A DNA stretch of 64,000 nt from an uncultured Lachnospiraceae bacterium (GCA_900317585.1 ONHG01000005.1:110214-174213), one strand, 5' to 3'; counted from the stretch's first letter, positions 28,050 through 37,876 are shown. The notes: generated from the sequence alone by a model not told the origin. Numbers and translations are program-made.

Positions 28050-28799
28050 GTGAAACAAAAAATATTGAAATGCGGAGTGATTTCATGGGTGATTTTAATA
28101 GCAATATGGGGACTCGGCTCGTTAGGATATGATGAGTATTTTCTTCCAAGTCCTGCAGAGACCATAGCTGGTGTAAAAGAGCTCATATTAAATGGAGCAT
28201 TGTGGATAGATATAATTGCAAGTATTTCGAGAGTTTTAAGAGGCTGGCTGCTTGCGGTGGTACTCGGAGTACCGTTAGGGCTTCTGGTAGGAAACTTTAA
28301 AGCTGTAAGATTCATAATCGAGCCGATTTTAAGCTTCTTTAGATTTGTTCCTGCGATAGCACTGACAACACTTTTTCTCATGTGGTTTGGAGTGGGTGAT
28401 GAGTCAAAAATAGCACTTATATTTTATGCATCATTTTTCCCGATATTTATCAACACAATTGCAGGTGTTGTATCAACGGATCACTCATACATAGAGGCTG
28501 CATCCTGCATGGGCGCGAACAGAATAAGAGTATTTTTTACAGTGGTAGTACCATCAGCAGTGTCGCATATTTACACAGGAATAAGGCTGGGACTTGGCTC
28601 ATCATTCGTGTGCGTTGTGGCAGCCGAGATGCTTGTTGGAAGCGACGGACTCGGTTATCTGATAAACAGCTCAAAGCTTTATTACAAGACCGGATGGGCA
28701 TTTGCGGGAATACTGACACTTGCAGTGATAGGATTTCTGTCAGACAGACTGGTGCAGTTTATAGGAATAAAAAAACTGGCGCATTTCGGAGTGAAGTAA
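28050..28799 (+). CDS. ABC transporter permease, SsuC/TauC type
   Basis: 249 aa with about six membrane helices. The EAA loop is YIEAASCMGANRIRVFFTVVVPSAV, and EYFLPSPAETI near the N-terminus and GLGSSFVCVVAAEMLVGSDGLGYLI are typical of nitrate/sulfonate/taurine permeases. It probably begins at the annotated GTG behind GAAGGGAG. It lies between its ATPase (41-base gap) and binding protein. Confidence 0.9.
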   Translation: MKQKILKCGVISWVILIAIWGLGSLGYDEYFLPSPAETIAGVKELILNGALWIDIIASISRVLRGWLLAVVLGVPLGLLVGNFKAVRFIIEPILSFFRFVPAIALTTLFLMWFGVGDESKIALIFYASFFPIFINTIAGVVSTDHSYIEAASCMGANRIRVFFTVVVPSAVSHIYTGIRLGLGSSFVCVVAAEMLVGSDGLGYLINSSKLYYKTGWAFAGILTLAVIGFLSDRLVQFIGIKKLAHFGVK

Positions 28800-28890
28800 T
28801 AAGTGTTTGAAAGAAATTAAAGCAGTGTATACAACATATGCTGATGTGAAACCGGAAGGATGAAAAACAATAGAAAGAGAGGAAAATATC

Positions 28891-29949
28891 ATGAAAAGAA
28901 TGGTTAAAAACAGTTTGAGTAAAATAAGGACAATTACACTTGCAGCAGCGCTTGGAGTATCGGTTCTGGCAGGCTGCGGCTCAAATACAGAAGCTGCCAA
29001 TAAAACAGGAGCAGCAGGCAATGCGGATAAAAATAACACAATACGTGTAGCAGTTATGACAGGACAGCCGGATCAGTATCAGATTTTCATTGGACAGCAA
29101 CAGGGCTTTTTCAAGAAAAACGGTGTAAATGTAGAGACAACAGAGTACGCGTATGGCATAAACACAATAGATGCGGTGACAAACAAAACTGCGGATACAG
29201 GAGAGATGGCTGATTTTGCAGCTGTAAACAGGATTGGAAATTCGCAGGATAAAACAAATCTTGTCTTTTTCTCAGAATCAGCGGCATCAGAGATGAACAC
29301 AGGCGGCTTGTATGTGGCACCCGAATATGCGGATAATCTCAGTGCGCTGACAGACAGCAAAGGAATAATCACAAGCATCGGTACAGTGTCCGAGTATTAC
29401 AACTGGATTGCACTCAATCACATTGGAGTAGATCCTGATAAGGTAAATAATGTAAATGCCGATTCATCGCAGACAAAGATAGCACTTGTACAGCAGAATA
29501 ATGCATCAGCCGTAGTCGGTTCAGGCTCAGTTACATCTTATTATGAGGATGCGGGCTGGAAACTGGTGGCTAAGGCAAAGAATCTTGGAATAATCACAGG
29601 AAGCTATCTGCTTACCACAAAAGAGTTTAACGATAACAATTCACAGCTTCTTGCAAACTATCTGAAATCATTGCAGGAGAGTACGGATTACATAAATGCT
29701 CACCTAGATGAGGTTGCAGCAGATGTCGCAAAGAAGTTTGGAGTGGAAGAGGAAAACTTCAAGGTAGACTGGCAGTCACAGACACTTAGAGTCGGGTTTA
29801 CAGAGGACGGGGCAAAGCATCTCGAGGAAGTGGCAGATTGGGCTAACACTCACGGCAAATATGACAAGAAATTTAATGTGAGGGATTATATAGATACGAC
29901 AGCGGCAAAGCAGTATGATCCGGCATCCGTAACTATCTCAGAAAAATAA
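28891..29949 (+). CDS. ABC transporter solute-binding lipoprotein, SsuA/NMT1-like
   Basis: 352 aa. The lipoprotein signal peptide ends in LAGC (C29). The mature domain resembles sulfonate/nitrate binding proteins: GQPDQYQIFIGQQQGFFKKNGVNVE at the start, where relatives read a similar GYFKEEGL. The ligand is unknown; the arylsulfotransferase immediately downstream suggests an aryl sulfate, sulfonate or phenolic compound. GAGAGG stands about 8 bases before the ATG. Confidence 0.88.
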   Translation: MKRMVKNSLSKIRTITLAAALGVSVLAGCGSNTEAANKTGAAGNADKNNTIRVAVMTGQPDQYQIFIGQQQGFFKKNGVNVETTEYAYGINTIDAVTNKTADTGEMADFAAVNRIGNSQDKTNLVFFSESAASEMNTGGLYVAPEYADNLSALTDSKGIITSIGTVSEYYNWIALNHIGVDPDKVNNVNADSSQTKIALVQQNNASAVVGSGSVTSYYEDAGWKLVAKAKNLGIITGSYLLTTKEFNDNNSQLLANYLKSLQESTDYINAHLDEVAADVAKKFGVEEENFKVDWQSQTLRVGFTEDGAKHLEEVADWANTHGKYDKKFNVRDYIDTTAAKQYDPASVTISEK

Positions 29950-30016
29950 ATGAGGCTGGATTTTGCAGATTTACAAAAAATAACATATGAATTTAGAAAT
30001 CAAGGAGGACAACAGC

Positions 30017-31501
30017 ATGGGATATCCGGGAATTTTTCCAACAGGAACAACAGTATACAATAAGGACAAGGCATGGAACGGATACACCGTTTTTCCGACA
30101 AAAAAGGGCGCACTTCTCATTGATATGAATGGAAATGAAGTAAAGCTATGGGCAGGACTTGAGGGCTTTCCGAATAAGATACTTCCGGGAGGATATGTGC
30201 TTGGCTCAACAGGTTCGATAAAGAGTAAATACTCATATCAGGACGAAAAAGATCTGGTGCAGGTAGACTGGGACGGAAATATAGTATGGAAATTTGACAA
30301 AACACAACTGTATGCAGATCCGGGGCAGGAGCCTCATTATTTTGCCAGACAGCATCACGATTATCAGCGTGAGGGCTCGACAGTGGGATACTATTATCCG
30401 GGAGGCGAGCCGAAAACAGACAGCGGAAATACGTTTATACTCACACATGAAAATCTTTACAACCATGATATTTCTGACAAGAGGCTCATTGATGATAAGA
30501 TAATTGAGGTGGACTGGGAAGGAAATATTGTGTGGAGCTGGCGCGCAAGTGATCATTTTGATGAGTTGGGCTTTGATGAAGCTGCCAAAAACATTCTCTA
30601 CAGAAATCCGGGGCTTCACGGCGAAGCCGGAGGTGATTGGATGCATATAAACAATTTTTCTACTCTGGGAGAAAATAAATGGTATGATGCCGGAGATGAG
30701 AGATTTCATCCGGACAATATAATTTTTGATGCAAGAAACACAAACATTCTTGCGATAATAAGCAAGGAGACCGGGAAGATAGTCTGGAGAGTAGGCCCTG
30801 ATTTTAACGAGAATGAGGCGACAAAAAAGCTTGGCTGGATAATAGGACAGCACCACTTACATATGATTCCGAAAGGACTTCCGGGAGAGGGAGACCTGCT
30901 CGTATTTGACAATGGAGGACAGGGGGGCTATGGTACACCAAATCCGGGCTCTGTTGATGGTACCAATAATGCAAGGCGTGATTATTCAAGAGTGCTTCAG
31001 TTTAATCCTGTCACACTCGAAATTACCTGGCAGTATACACCGCTTGAAGCAGGCTGGTTGCTTTTTACGGATCCGTCCAATTTTTACAGCTCATATATCA
31101 GCTCTGCACAGAGACTTCCAAACGGAAATACACTTATCACGGAAGGTTCGGACGGACACCTTATAGAGGTTACCCCGGAGCATGAGATTGTGTGGGAATA
31201 CATAAATCCGTACTTCAAATCAATCGGAGGAAAATTCAAAAGCAACATGATATATCGCGCTTACAGAGTGCCATATGAGTGGATTCCACAGCTTGAAAAG
31301 CCGACAGAGACATCAATTGAGCCGTTAGACGTATCGACATTCAGAGTGCCTGGCGCAGGAAATAAAAAAGCCGATGCGACAGCAGTTGACGGAATAGATC
31401 CTACACAAGAGATTGGGCTTACAGGAACGAGCGAGGAGGATGAGGAAAATACCAGAATAGATTTCTGCGTTGCATCAATCAACAAAGATGCGTTGAAGTA
31501 G
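30017..31501 (+). CDS. Arylsulfotransferase (ASST family), cytoplasmic form
   Basis: 494 aa. ASST enzymes move sulfate from one phenolic sulfate ester to another phenol without PAPS, through a sulfohistidine. Visible family features are DLVQVDWDGNIVWKFD, ARQHHDYQREG, IEVDWEGNIVWSW, DWMHINNFSTLG, GQHHLHMIPKG and VFDNGGQGGYG, that is, the propeller repeats and catalytic histidine stretches. Unlike the periplasmic proteobacterial enzyme it has no signal peptide, so its substrate must enter the cell, presumably through the preceding ABC importer. AAGGAGG 7 bases upstream fixes ATG 30017. Gut Eubacterium strains are known for this activity. Confidence 0.88.
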   Translation: MGYPGIFPTGTTVYNKDKAWNGYTVFPTKKGALLIDMNGNEVKLWAGLEGFPNKILPGGYVLGSTGSIKSKYSYQDEKDLVQVDWDGNIVWKFDKTQLYADPGQEPHYFARQHHDYQREGSTVGYYYPGGEPKTDSGNTFILTHENLYNHDISDKRLIDDKIIEVDWEGNIVWSWRASDHFDELGFDEAAKNILYRNPGLHGEAGGDWMHINNFSTLGENKWYDAGDERFHPDNIIFDARNTNILAIISKETGKIVWRVGPDFNENEATKKLGWIIGQHHLHMIPKGLPGEGDLLVFDNGGQGGYGTPNPGSVDGTNNARRDYSRVLQFNPVTLEITWQYTPLEAGWLLFTDPSNFYSSYISSAQRLPNGNTLITEGSDGHLIEVTPEHEIVWEYINPYFKSIGGKFKSNMIYRAYRVPYEWIPQLEKPTETSIEPLDVSTFRVPGAGNKKADATAVDGIDPTQEIGLTGTSEEDEENTRIDFCVASINKDALK

Positions 31502-31583
31502 GGTTGTCTAAAAATATCAGATATTAAACAGACCTGGTAAAAGCATTCCTGCATATTGGTGTATTTTGTATAGATAAAAACAC

Positions 31584-31618
31584 TTGACTTTAAAACATAG
31601 TAATCATACTATTATAAT
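31584..31618 (+). promoter_or_regulatory. Promoter and palindrome upstream of the LacI gene
   Basis: TTGACT at 31584-31589 and TACTAT at 31607-31612, spacing 17. The -10 is the right half of a perfect inverted repeat ATAGTA-ATCA-TACTAT (31597-31612). It may be an operator covering the -10 box or chance in AT-rich DNA. It shows the LacI gene is probably transcribed separately from the ASST operon. Confidence 0.45.
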
Positions 31619-31744
31619 ATGATATATATAACGAGCCAAAAAATTAGGCTTATAGAGAATATATAGCTAGCTATATGGAAATATATGCAAATATCATATG
31701 CTACACAATAATGCGATTGCATCGTAAATTTAGGAGATGGTCAA

Positions 31745-32821
31745 ATGTCAATAAAGAAAATTGCAGAAGAGGTTGGTGTCTCAATCGCCACAGTATCGAG
31801 AGTACTCAATAATCCAAATTACAAATGTTCATCTCCAGAGGTGCGGGATAAGATATGGAAGACGGCGATAGCACTAAACTACACTCCGAATCATGCTGCA
31901 AGAGCTCTAAAGCTGGGAAATGAAGCTCAGAGACAAAAGCCGTATTATATAGGTGTTCTGATGACAAGGATGGAAAAAGCGACAACGGATCCATTTTTCA
32001 ATGAGCTGCTGCGTGTTGTGGAGAGTGAGATACACAAGCAGGTTGCTATACTCACAAAGGTGTGGTACATGCCACTTTTTTCCAACGATAAAAGATGCCG
32101 CAGAGAGAATCTGAACCGTGTGATTGAGGAAATGTATGATGAAACAGAGCAGAAATGTGATGGCCTAATAATTATTGGAAAGTGTAATAAAGATGCCATA
32201 CAAATTTTAAATCGCAGGTACAAAAGCGTGGTTTCCGTAAATCGAAATTCCACAAATTATGAGGTGGACGAAGTACTTTGCGATGGACAAAAGGTTGCAA
32301 CAATTGCAGTTGATTATCTCGTCTCGCTGGGGCATAAAAACATAGCCTATGTCGGCGATTGCTATAACGAGGCCCGTTATCGTGGATACCTCGAAGCACT
32401 TCATAGACATGATATAGAGCCGGAAGCTGATTATATATTACAGACCGGACAGACAGAGGCGGAAGGCTATGCTGCTATACAGAAGTTTATGGAGCTTGAT
32501 GACAGACCGACAGGAATCTACTGCGCAAATGACATCACAGCAATCGGAATGTTAAAGTATCTCGGTTCCGGCAAAAGCCGTTACTACACTCCATCCATCA
32601 TTTCGAGTGATGATATTGAGGAGGCACAGTACACGCAGCCGATGCTCACCACAGTCAGCCTGCCAAAGGATGAAATGGGAAAATTCGCCATATATCTTCT
32701 CATGGATCGCATGCGCGGAGGTCACAAAAGTGTTGTAAGAACTGAGCTTGAGGGCAGGCTCATGATACGAAACAGCTGTTCAAATGTGGATGACAGCGAG
32801 TGGAGTGATTACTGTATCTGA
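31745..32821 (+). CDS. LacI-family regulator
   Basis: 358 aa. The N-terminal helix-turn-helix and hinge read IKKIAEEVGVSIATVSRVLNNPNYKCSSPEVRDKI then YTPNHAARAL. A periplasmic-binding-like effector domain follows (LGHKNIAYVGD, PTGIYCANDITAIGML). It lies directly after the arylsulfotransferase gene and is the best candidate to bind the two TGTAAACGATTTCA sites in front of that operon, though CcpA is an alternative. The start has GGAGATGG upstream. Confidence 0.93.
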   Translation: MSIKKIAEEVGVSIATVSRVLNNPNYKCSSPEVRDKIWKTAIALNYTPNHAARALKLGNEAQRQKPYYIGVLMTRMEKATTDPFFNELLRVVESEIHKQVAILTKVWYMPLFSNDKRCRRENLNRVIEEMYDETEQKCDGLIIIGKCNKDAIQILNRRYKSVVSVNRNSTNYEVDEVLCDGQKVATIAVDYLVSLGHKNIAYVGDCYNEARYRGYLEALHRHDIEPEADYILQTGQTEAEGYAAIQKFMELDDRPTGIYCANDITAIGMLKYLGSGKSRYYTPSIISSDDIEEAQYTQPMLTTVSLPKDEMGKFAIYLLMDRMRGGHKSVVRTELEGRLMIRNSCSNVDDSEWSDYCI

Positions 32822-32831
32822 AATTATAAAG

Positions 32832-32867
32832 AACTCACAGTCGAAAAAACGATTGTGAGTTTTTTTA
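32832..32867 (+). terminator. Rho-independent terminator after the LacI gene
   Basis: AACTCACA.TCG pairs with CGA.TGTGAGTT around six As, followed by seven Ts. Confidence 0.9.
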
Positions 32868-32959
32868 TGAGAAAAATCATTTAATTGACTCGTAAAAGTA
32901 TCAGCTATAAGGTATAATAAAGCTATAGAAAAGACAGGTATCGAAAAGGAGCAGACACT

Positions 32960-34585
32960 ATGGGAACATATCTGAACAGCATAACACCATATACATTGTA
33001 TAAAAGCGAGAGCTTAAGTCCGTATTTTGTGGATAAAACACTTATGCTTAGGGAATTGTTTCCGTATGTAAGCGCAGGAAATCGTCATATTTGTATTACC
33101 AGACCTCGTAGATTCGGCAAAACAATTATGGCAAATATGATTAGCTCCTTTTTTCAGAAAGCATCGGATTCGAGTGATGTTTTTGATGGTCTCGCAATAT
33201 CACAGGTGGATGACTATAGAAGATATAAAAATCAATATAATGTCATTCGCATAGATTTCAGTAAAATGCCAAGAAACTGTGATTCATATACACAATATAT
33301 CGAGCGCATAGAAGCACTTTTGATTGAAGATGTAAAGGAAGCATATCCACAGGTTAAAATAAATGAGGCAGATGCAGTCGGAGACATTCTTGAGAGTGTA
33401 TTTGTGCAGTGTGGTGAGAAATTTATATTTGTATTGGATGAATGGGATTTTATATTCCACAGAGATTTTATAAATGAGATTGATAAAGAAAAATATGTGG
33501 CATTTTTAAGTAATCTTTTGAAGGATCGCCCATATGTGGTTCTTTCATATATGACAGGCATTTTACCTATTGCAAAATATTCAAGTGGTTCTGAGCTTAA
33601 TATGTTTGCAGAGTTTACAATGGTAAATTCACCGATGTTTGGAGAGTATTTTGGATTTACCGATGATGAAGTGGATGATCTGTACAGACGCTATATTGTA
33701 GAGTGTGACAGGCAGCATAAGGAAAAGAGCGTTACGAGGAAAGGACTCCGTGACTGGTATAATGGTTACTATACAAAGTCGGGGGAACGTGTTTACAATC
33801 CACGTTCAGTAGTATTTGCATTGCAGTTTAATAATCTGGCAAATTACTGGACAAGTTCGGGACCATATGATGAGATATATTATTATATCAGAAATAATAT
33901 TTCTGATGTCAGGGATGATCTGGCACTTATGATATCAGGCGAGTCCGTGACTGCAAAAATACAAGAGTATGCGGCAACATCAATGAATCTTTCAACAAGA
34001 GACGAGATATATTCTGCGATGGTAGTGTATGGATTTTTAAGCTATCTTAATGGAAAAGTGTGCATTCCAAACAGAGAACTGATGGAGAAATTTGATGAGC
34101 TTCTTGTAAAAAATGAGTCATTGGGATATGTATACCGTCTAGCAAAAGAGTCCGAGAAAATGCTTAAAGCAACCTTGGCAGGGGACACGCTGACCATGGA
34201 AAGAATACTGGAATTTGCGCATAACACGGAGGTGCCTCTGCTATCGTATAATCATGAGACAGAGTTATCTGCAATAGTTAATCTGGTATATCTTGCAGCA
34301 AGGGACAGTTATCGTGTTGAGCGTGAGGATAAGGCCGGAACAGGATATGTAGATTTTATTTTTTATCCATATGATACAACTGCAGATTGTATAATCCTTG
34401 AATTAAAAGTAGATCACACTCCGGATGAAGCAATTGCACAAATCATAGATAAAAAGTATGCACTTAAATTTATGCCTAAACTTGCAGGGCAAAAGATATA
34501 CACAGGAAGGATACTTGCGGTTGGAATTGGTTATTGGAAGGAAAGTAAAAAACATAGCTGTAAAGTGGAAGAAATATTGAAATAA
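32960..34585 (+). CDS. AAA-ATPase-like / PD-(D/E)XK nuclease-like protein
   Basis: 541 aa of the AAA-ATPase_like plus C-terminal PDDEXK_9 family that is abundant in gut Clostridia and Bacteroidetes. Walker A is in ITRPRRFGKT (48-55) and Walker B in FIFVLDEWDF. The conserved YNPRSV stretch near residue 279 is present, and a C-terminal nuclease-like core reads GYVDFIFYP..IILELKV. The biological role is not established; relatives are suspected of mobile-element or defence functions. A broken relative lies at 44415-44715. AAAGGAG precedes the ATG. Confidence 0.88.
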   Translation: MGTYLNSITPYTLYKSESLSPYFVDKTLMLRELFPYVSAGNRHICITRPRRFGKTIMANMISSFFQKASDSSDVFDGLAISQVDDYRRYKNQYNVIRIDFSKMPRNCDSYTQYIERIEALLIEDVKEAYPQVKINEADAVGDILESVFVQCGEKFIFVLDEWDFIFHRDFINEIDKEKYVAFLSNLLKDRPYVVLSYMTGILPIAKYSSGSELNMFAEFTMVNSPMFGEYFGFTDDEVDDLYRRYIVECDRQHKEKSVTRKGLRDWYNGYYTKSGERVYNPRSVVFALQFNNLANYWTSSGPYDEIYYYIRNNISDVRDDLALMISGESVTAKIQEYAATSMNLSTRDEIYSAMVVYGFLSYLNGKVCIPNRELMEKFDELLVKNESLGYVYRLAKESEKMLKATLAGDTLTMERILEFAHNTEVPLLSYNHETELSAIVNLVYLAARDSYRVEREDKAGTGYVDFIFYPYDTTADCIILELKVDHTPDEAIAQIIDKKYALKFMPKLAGQKIYTGRILAVGIGYWKESKKHSCKVEEILK

Positions 34586-34628
34586 CAAATGAGAACGTTT
34601 AAAGATGATAAGAGGTGATAAAGGGCTA

Positions 34629-35123
34629 ATGGAATACGAGCACATAACCCACTCCTTTAAGCCTGTCTATGACGAAAACAGCCGAATCCTCATCCTCGGA
34701 ACGCTTCCATCCGTAAAATCCAGGGAAAACAATTTCTATTACGGACACAAGCAGAACCGTTTCTGGAAGCTGCTAGCGTATCTCTTGGATGAACCGGTGC
34801 CGGAGACGATAGATGAGAAAAAATATATGCTGTTTAAAAACCACATAGCCATATGGGATGTGATACAAAGCTGTGACATCAAGGGTTCGAGCGACAGCAG
34901 CATCAGGAACGTCAAACCGACAGATATAAGGAAAATCCTTGAAACAGTCGATATAAAACAGGTATATGCAAACGGAAATAAAGCAGGGGCGCTTTATAAG
35001 AAATATCAGCTTCCTCTGACAGGAATGGAGGCGGTTACATTGCCGTCCACAAGCCCTGCAAATGCGGCATGGTCATTTGAAAGGCTATGCGAAGCATGGA
35101 CACAGATACTTGTAAATCTTTAG
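34629..35123 (+). CDS. DNA-deoxyinosine glycosylase (uracil-DNA glycosylase superfamily)
   Basis: About 164 aa. A base-excision repair enzyme of the small mug-like family that removes deaminated adenine. Motifs are ILILGTLPSVKSRENNFYYGHKQNRFW at the N-terminus, AIWDVIQSC in the middle and LPSTSPANA at the C-terminal loop. ATG 34629 lies behind AAAGGGC; an upstream in-frame ATG at 34605 is less likely. It is followed by a MATE pump in the same direction. Confidence 0.87.
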   Translation: MEYEHITHSFKPVYDENSRILILGTLPSVKSRENNFYYGHKQNRFWKLLAYLLDEPVPETIDEKKYMLFKNHIAIWDVIQSCDIKGSSDSSIRNVKPTDIRKILETVDIKQVYANGNKAGALYKKYQLPLTGMEAVTLPSTSPANAAWSFERLCEAWTQILVNL

Positions 35124-35152
35124 AGATTTATATATAGAGGTAAAATTTACTT

Positions 35153-36502
35153 ATGAAAACAATAGAATTTGATATACATTTTTACAAAAAGCTGTGGATA
35201 CTCATGGTTCCGATAATGGTGCAGAATCTGATGCTGGCGCTAGTGGCGGTGGCAGATGCTTTCATGCTTGGAGGACTGGACCAGAACTATATGTCAGCTG
35301 TTTCGCTCGCCACACAGATACAGTTCATCCAGAACATGTTTCTTTCAGCAGCTACAGCAGGGCTTGCAATACTCGGAGCACAGTATTGGGGCAAGCAGGA
35401 CATAAAGGCGCTCGATGACATATTCGCTCTTGCAATCAGGATATGTGGCATAGTATCGGTGCTGTTTTTCGTGGCATGTGCTTTTTTTCCACGATATCTG
35501 ATGCTTATTTTCACAAACGAGCCGGTGCTTATAGATTATGGCGTAAGCTATCTTAAAATAGCTTCTTTTTCATATTTATTGACAGGTTTTTCGCAGTGTT
35601 ATATAGTCATGATGAAGATATCAGAGCATGCGGGTACTGCGGCGGCAGTCAGCTCAATTACAGTGCTTATAAACATAATGCTCAATGCCATATTTATCTA
35701 TGGTGCATTTGGCATCGAGAGCATGAATGTGAGGGGAGCGGCACTTGCCACACTCATATCAAGAGTAGTGGAGCTTATGCTTTCAATCACATTTTCGTAC
35801 AGACCGGGATATATCAGGCTTAAAATCAGGGAGCTTTTTGCAAGGAACAAGGAGCTGTCAGCAGATTTTATGAGGTGCTCCGGACCGATTCTCGGAGCAA
35901 GCCTTGTATGGGGCATAGGTTTTACATCGTATTCTACATTTATGGGACACATGGGAACAGATGCGGCAGCGGCCAACTCCGTTGCAGCGGTTGTGCGTGA
36001 TATCATTTGCTGTCTCAGTGCAGGTATATCAAGTGCAGCAGGCATTATGATAGGAAATGAGCTTGGCGCAGGAAATTTAAAGCGTGGAAAAGCATATGGC
36101 ATCAGAATGGCAAAGCTGTCATTTTTGTGTGGCGCTGTTATGACAGTGCTTATGGCGGTTTCAGCACCGGTGATTTTACATTTTGTAAAGCTCACACCGC
36201 AGGCTGCAGAGTATCTGAAGCAGTTATTCGGTGTACTTGCCTTCTACATGATTGGACGATCGGTAAATGAAATCATCATAAACGGTGTCTTTGGTTCGGG
36301 AGGAGATACGATGTTTGATATGTACTCTCTTGCTGTGACGATGTGGGGCATAGCAATACCGCTTGCAGTTGCAGGCACATATTTTTTGAACTGGCCGGTG
36401 GTTGTGGTGTATGCGTGTACCTGCGTGGATGAGGTTGGAAAGATACCGTGGACACTTATACATTTTAAAAAATACAAGTGGGTAAAGGATTTGACCAGAT
36501 AA
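35153..36502 (+). CDS. MATE-family efflux transporter
   Basis: 449 aa, about 12 membrane helices. The first half has VPIMVQNLMLALVAVADAFMLGGL and GAQYWGKQD; the second half has SAAGIMIGNELGAGNLKRGK. The substrate is unknown. AGAGG stands about 10 bases upstream of the ATG. The diguanylate cyclase gene follows after 9 bases and may be cotranscribed. Confidence 0.9.
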   Translation: MKTIEFDIHFYKKLWILMVPIMVQNLMLALVAVADAFMLGGLDQNYMSAVSLATQIQFIQNMFLSAATAGLAILGAQYWGKQDIKALDDIFALAIRICGIVSVLFFVACAFFPRYLMLIFTNEPVLIDYGVSYLKIASFSYLLTGFSQCYIVMMKISEHAGTAAAVSSITVLINIMLNAIFIYGAFGIESMNVRGAALATLISRVVELMLSITFSYRPGYIRLKIRELFARNKELSADFMRCSGPILGASLVWGIGFTSYSTFMGHMGTDAAAANSVAAVVRDIICCLSAGISSAAGIMIGNELGAGNLKRGKAYGIRMAKLSFLCGAVMTVLMAVSAPVILHFVKLTPQAAEYLKQLFGVLAFYMIGRSVNEIIINGVFGSGGDTMFDMYSLAVTMWGIAIPLAVAGTYFLNWPVVVVYACTCVDEVGKIPWTLIHFKKYKWVKDLTR

Positions 36503-36511
36503 GGAAAAAGG

Positions 36512-37657
36512 ATGAGGACAATGCAGACATTAAAGTTGCTATTTTCTAAAATTAAAGATGATGATCCTATATATGAGAAGAAGGATGTTGTGGAAAATAT
36601 ATTTGTGTTTCGCATGCTTTTGATATGGCATTTGCTATATACATTTGTATTCATACTCAACTGCATTGGTATATTTATTGTTGATAAGCATATTTTTGAT
36701 ACAGGATATATATTATCATGTGTACTTTTGCTGGTGTTTATTATACTGCTGATCATAGTTGGACCGGATCATGCCTGTGCAAAGTATCTGTGCATTTCAG
36801 ATGCCGGTTTTCTGGTGATGATAACGAGCTCATCGCTTACATATAATATGGTAATAGTTGTGATGTTACCAATTGTAATTGCAGGTGTATACTCGTCAAA
36901 GTGCCTGTCGAGATTTGCATTTGCTTTTTCGATTTTTAATATAGCGTTTAGTACATATGTGGGTTATTATTTTGGAGTGTGCGATGCAAATATGGTATTG
37001 CTTACTACAAAATCACTTAAGCATCTTCAAAAGGATGGAGTATTTTTGTTGAATGAGGTGAATAAAAATCCCGGACTTACGCTTTTTATGTATTATGTCT
37101 TTCCACGTTCGCTTATAGCAACAGGATTTTACAGTGTCAGCAATGGCGTAAACAAAATGATTCGAAGAACAATGGAAAAAGCGCACCGTATCAAGCGAGA
37201 GGCAGCAATAGACGATATGACGGGCCTTTACAATAAAAATAAGCTTCTTGATGACCTTAAAAAGCCACAGGAACCTGACAGAAGGGTTGCAGTCATATAT
37301 TGGGATGTAAATGAGCTTAAGTTTGTGAACGATACATACGGACATGAGAACGGAGACCTTCTAATAGCGAGAATAGCGGGAACTATCAGACTTATTGCAG
37401 CAAATGATAATGATAATGTAAGAACATACCGCTATGGTGGCGATGAGTTTATCATGATCATACCGGATGGGACTGAGGACGATGCACTTAGCTTTATTGA
37501 CAGATGGAATAAGCTGATGGAACCAATCCAAAAGGACAGTAAAATCCCAATTTCCGCGTCAGTAGGTTATTCCTGCGGCAGATACGCCGATATCAATGAG
37601 ATTATCTGTGAGGCGGATGAGAAAATGTATGAAAACAAGCGTGTGCGCAGGGAGTAG
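36512..37657 (+). CDS. Membrane diguanylate cyclase (GGDEF)
   Basis: 381 aa. About five to six membrane helices fill residues 30-225. A short linker and a complete GGDEF domain follow: DDMTGLYNKNKLLDDL, YWDVNELKFVNDTYGHENGD, and the intact active site YRYGGDEF. It should make c-di-GMP, in contrast to the degenerate cyclase domains of the protein at 11125-13995, which carries the EAL domain; the two could act oppositely on the same pool. Confidence 0.92.
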   Translation: MRTMQTLKLLFSKIKDDDPIYEKKDVVENIFVFRMLLIWHLLYTFVFILNCIGIFIVDKHIFDTGYILSCVLLLVFIILLIIVGPDHACAKYLCISDAGFLVMITSSSLTYNMVIVVMLPIVIAGVYSSKCLSRFAFAFSIFNIAFSTYVGYYFGVCDANMVLLTTKSLKHLQKDGVFLLNEVNKNPGLTLFMYYVFPRSLIATGFYSVSNGVNKMIRRTMEKAHRIKREAAIDDMTGLYNKNKLLDDLKKPQEPDRRVAVIYWDVNELKFVNDTYGHENGDLLIARIAGTIRLIAANDNDNVRTYRYGGDEFIMIIPDGTEDDALSFIDRWNKLMEPIQKDSKIPISASVGYSCGRYADINEIICEADEKMYENKRVRRE

Positions 37658-37748
37658 GTATTATAAATACTCAGAAGAGAGCTATATGGAGCTGATGGAT
37701 AAATTCGATGAAAAGAATATCCCATTCACGGTAGCCGTAATAGATACT
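37653..37748 (+). pseudogene. Remnant of a GH31 alpha-glucosidase/alpha-xylosidase
   Basis: A frame overlapping and following the cyclase stop encodes SRYYKYSEESYMELMDKF, then DEKNIPFTVAVIDT. This matches the stretch just before the catalytic core of a GH31 subgroup (normally continuing DWHLV). Similarity stops after VIDT, where the frame enters the terminator hairpin. Only about 32 of 650-plus residues remain. It is not derived from the intact GH31 gene at 38662, whose corresponding region reads differently (DIPCDVIHMDIDYM). Confidence 0.6.
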
Positions 37749-37762
37749 TACAGCCTGAGGCA

Positions 37763-37800
37763 GTCGCCGGTCATACTAGGTGTGACCGGTGACTTTCTTT
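37763..37800 (+). terminator. Terminator after the cyclase and GH31 remnant
   Basis: GTCGCCGGTCA (37763-37773) pairs with TGACCGGTGAC (37783-37793) around TACTAGGTG, followed by TTTCTTTGTTG. Confidence 0.75.
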
Positions 37801-37876
37801 GTTGTAAAAATTAAAAATGGATGATACTATTATAGTAAACAGAAGTATTTTTATAAGAAACATCAGGATAAATACT

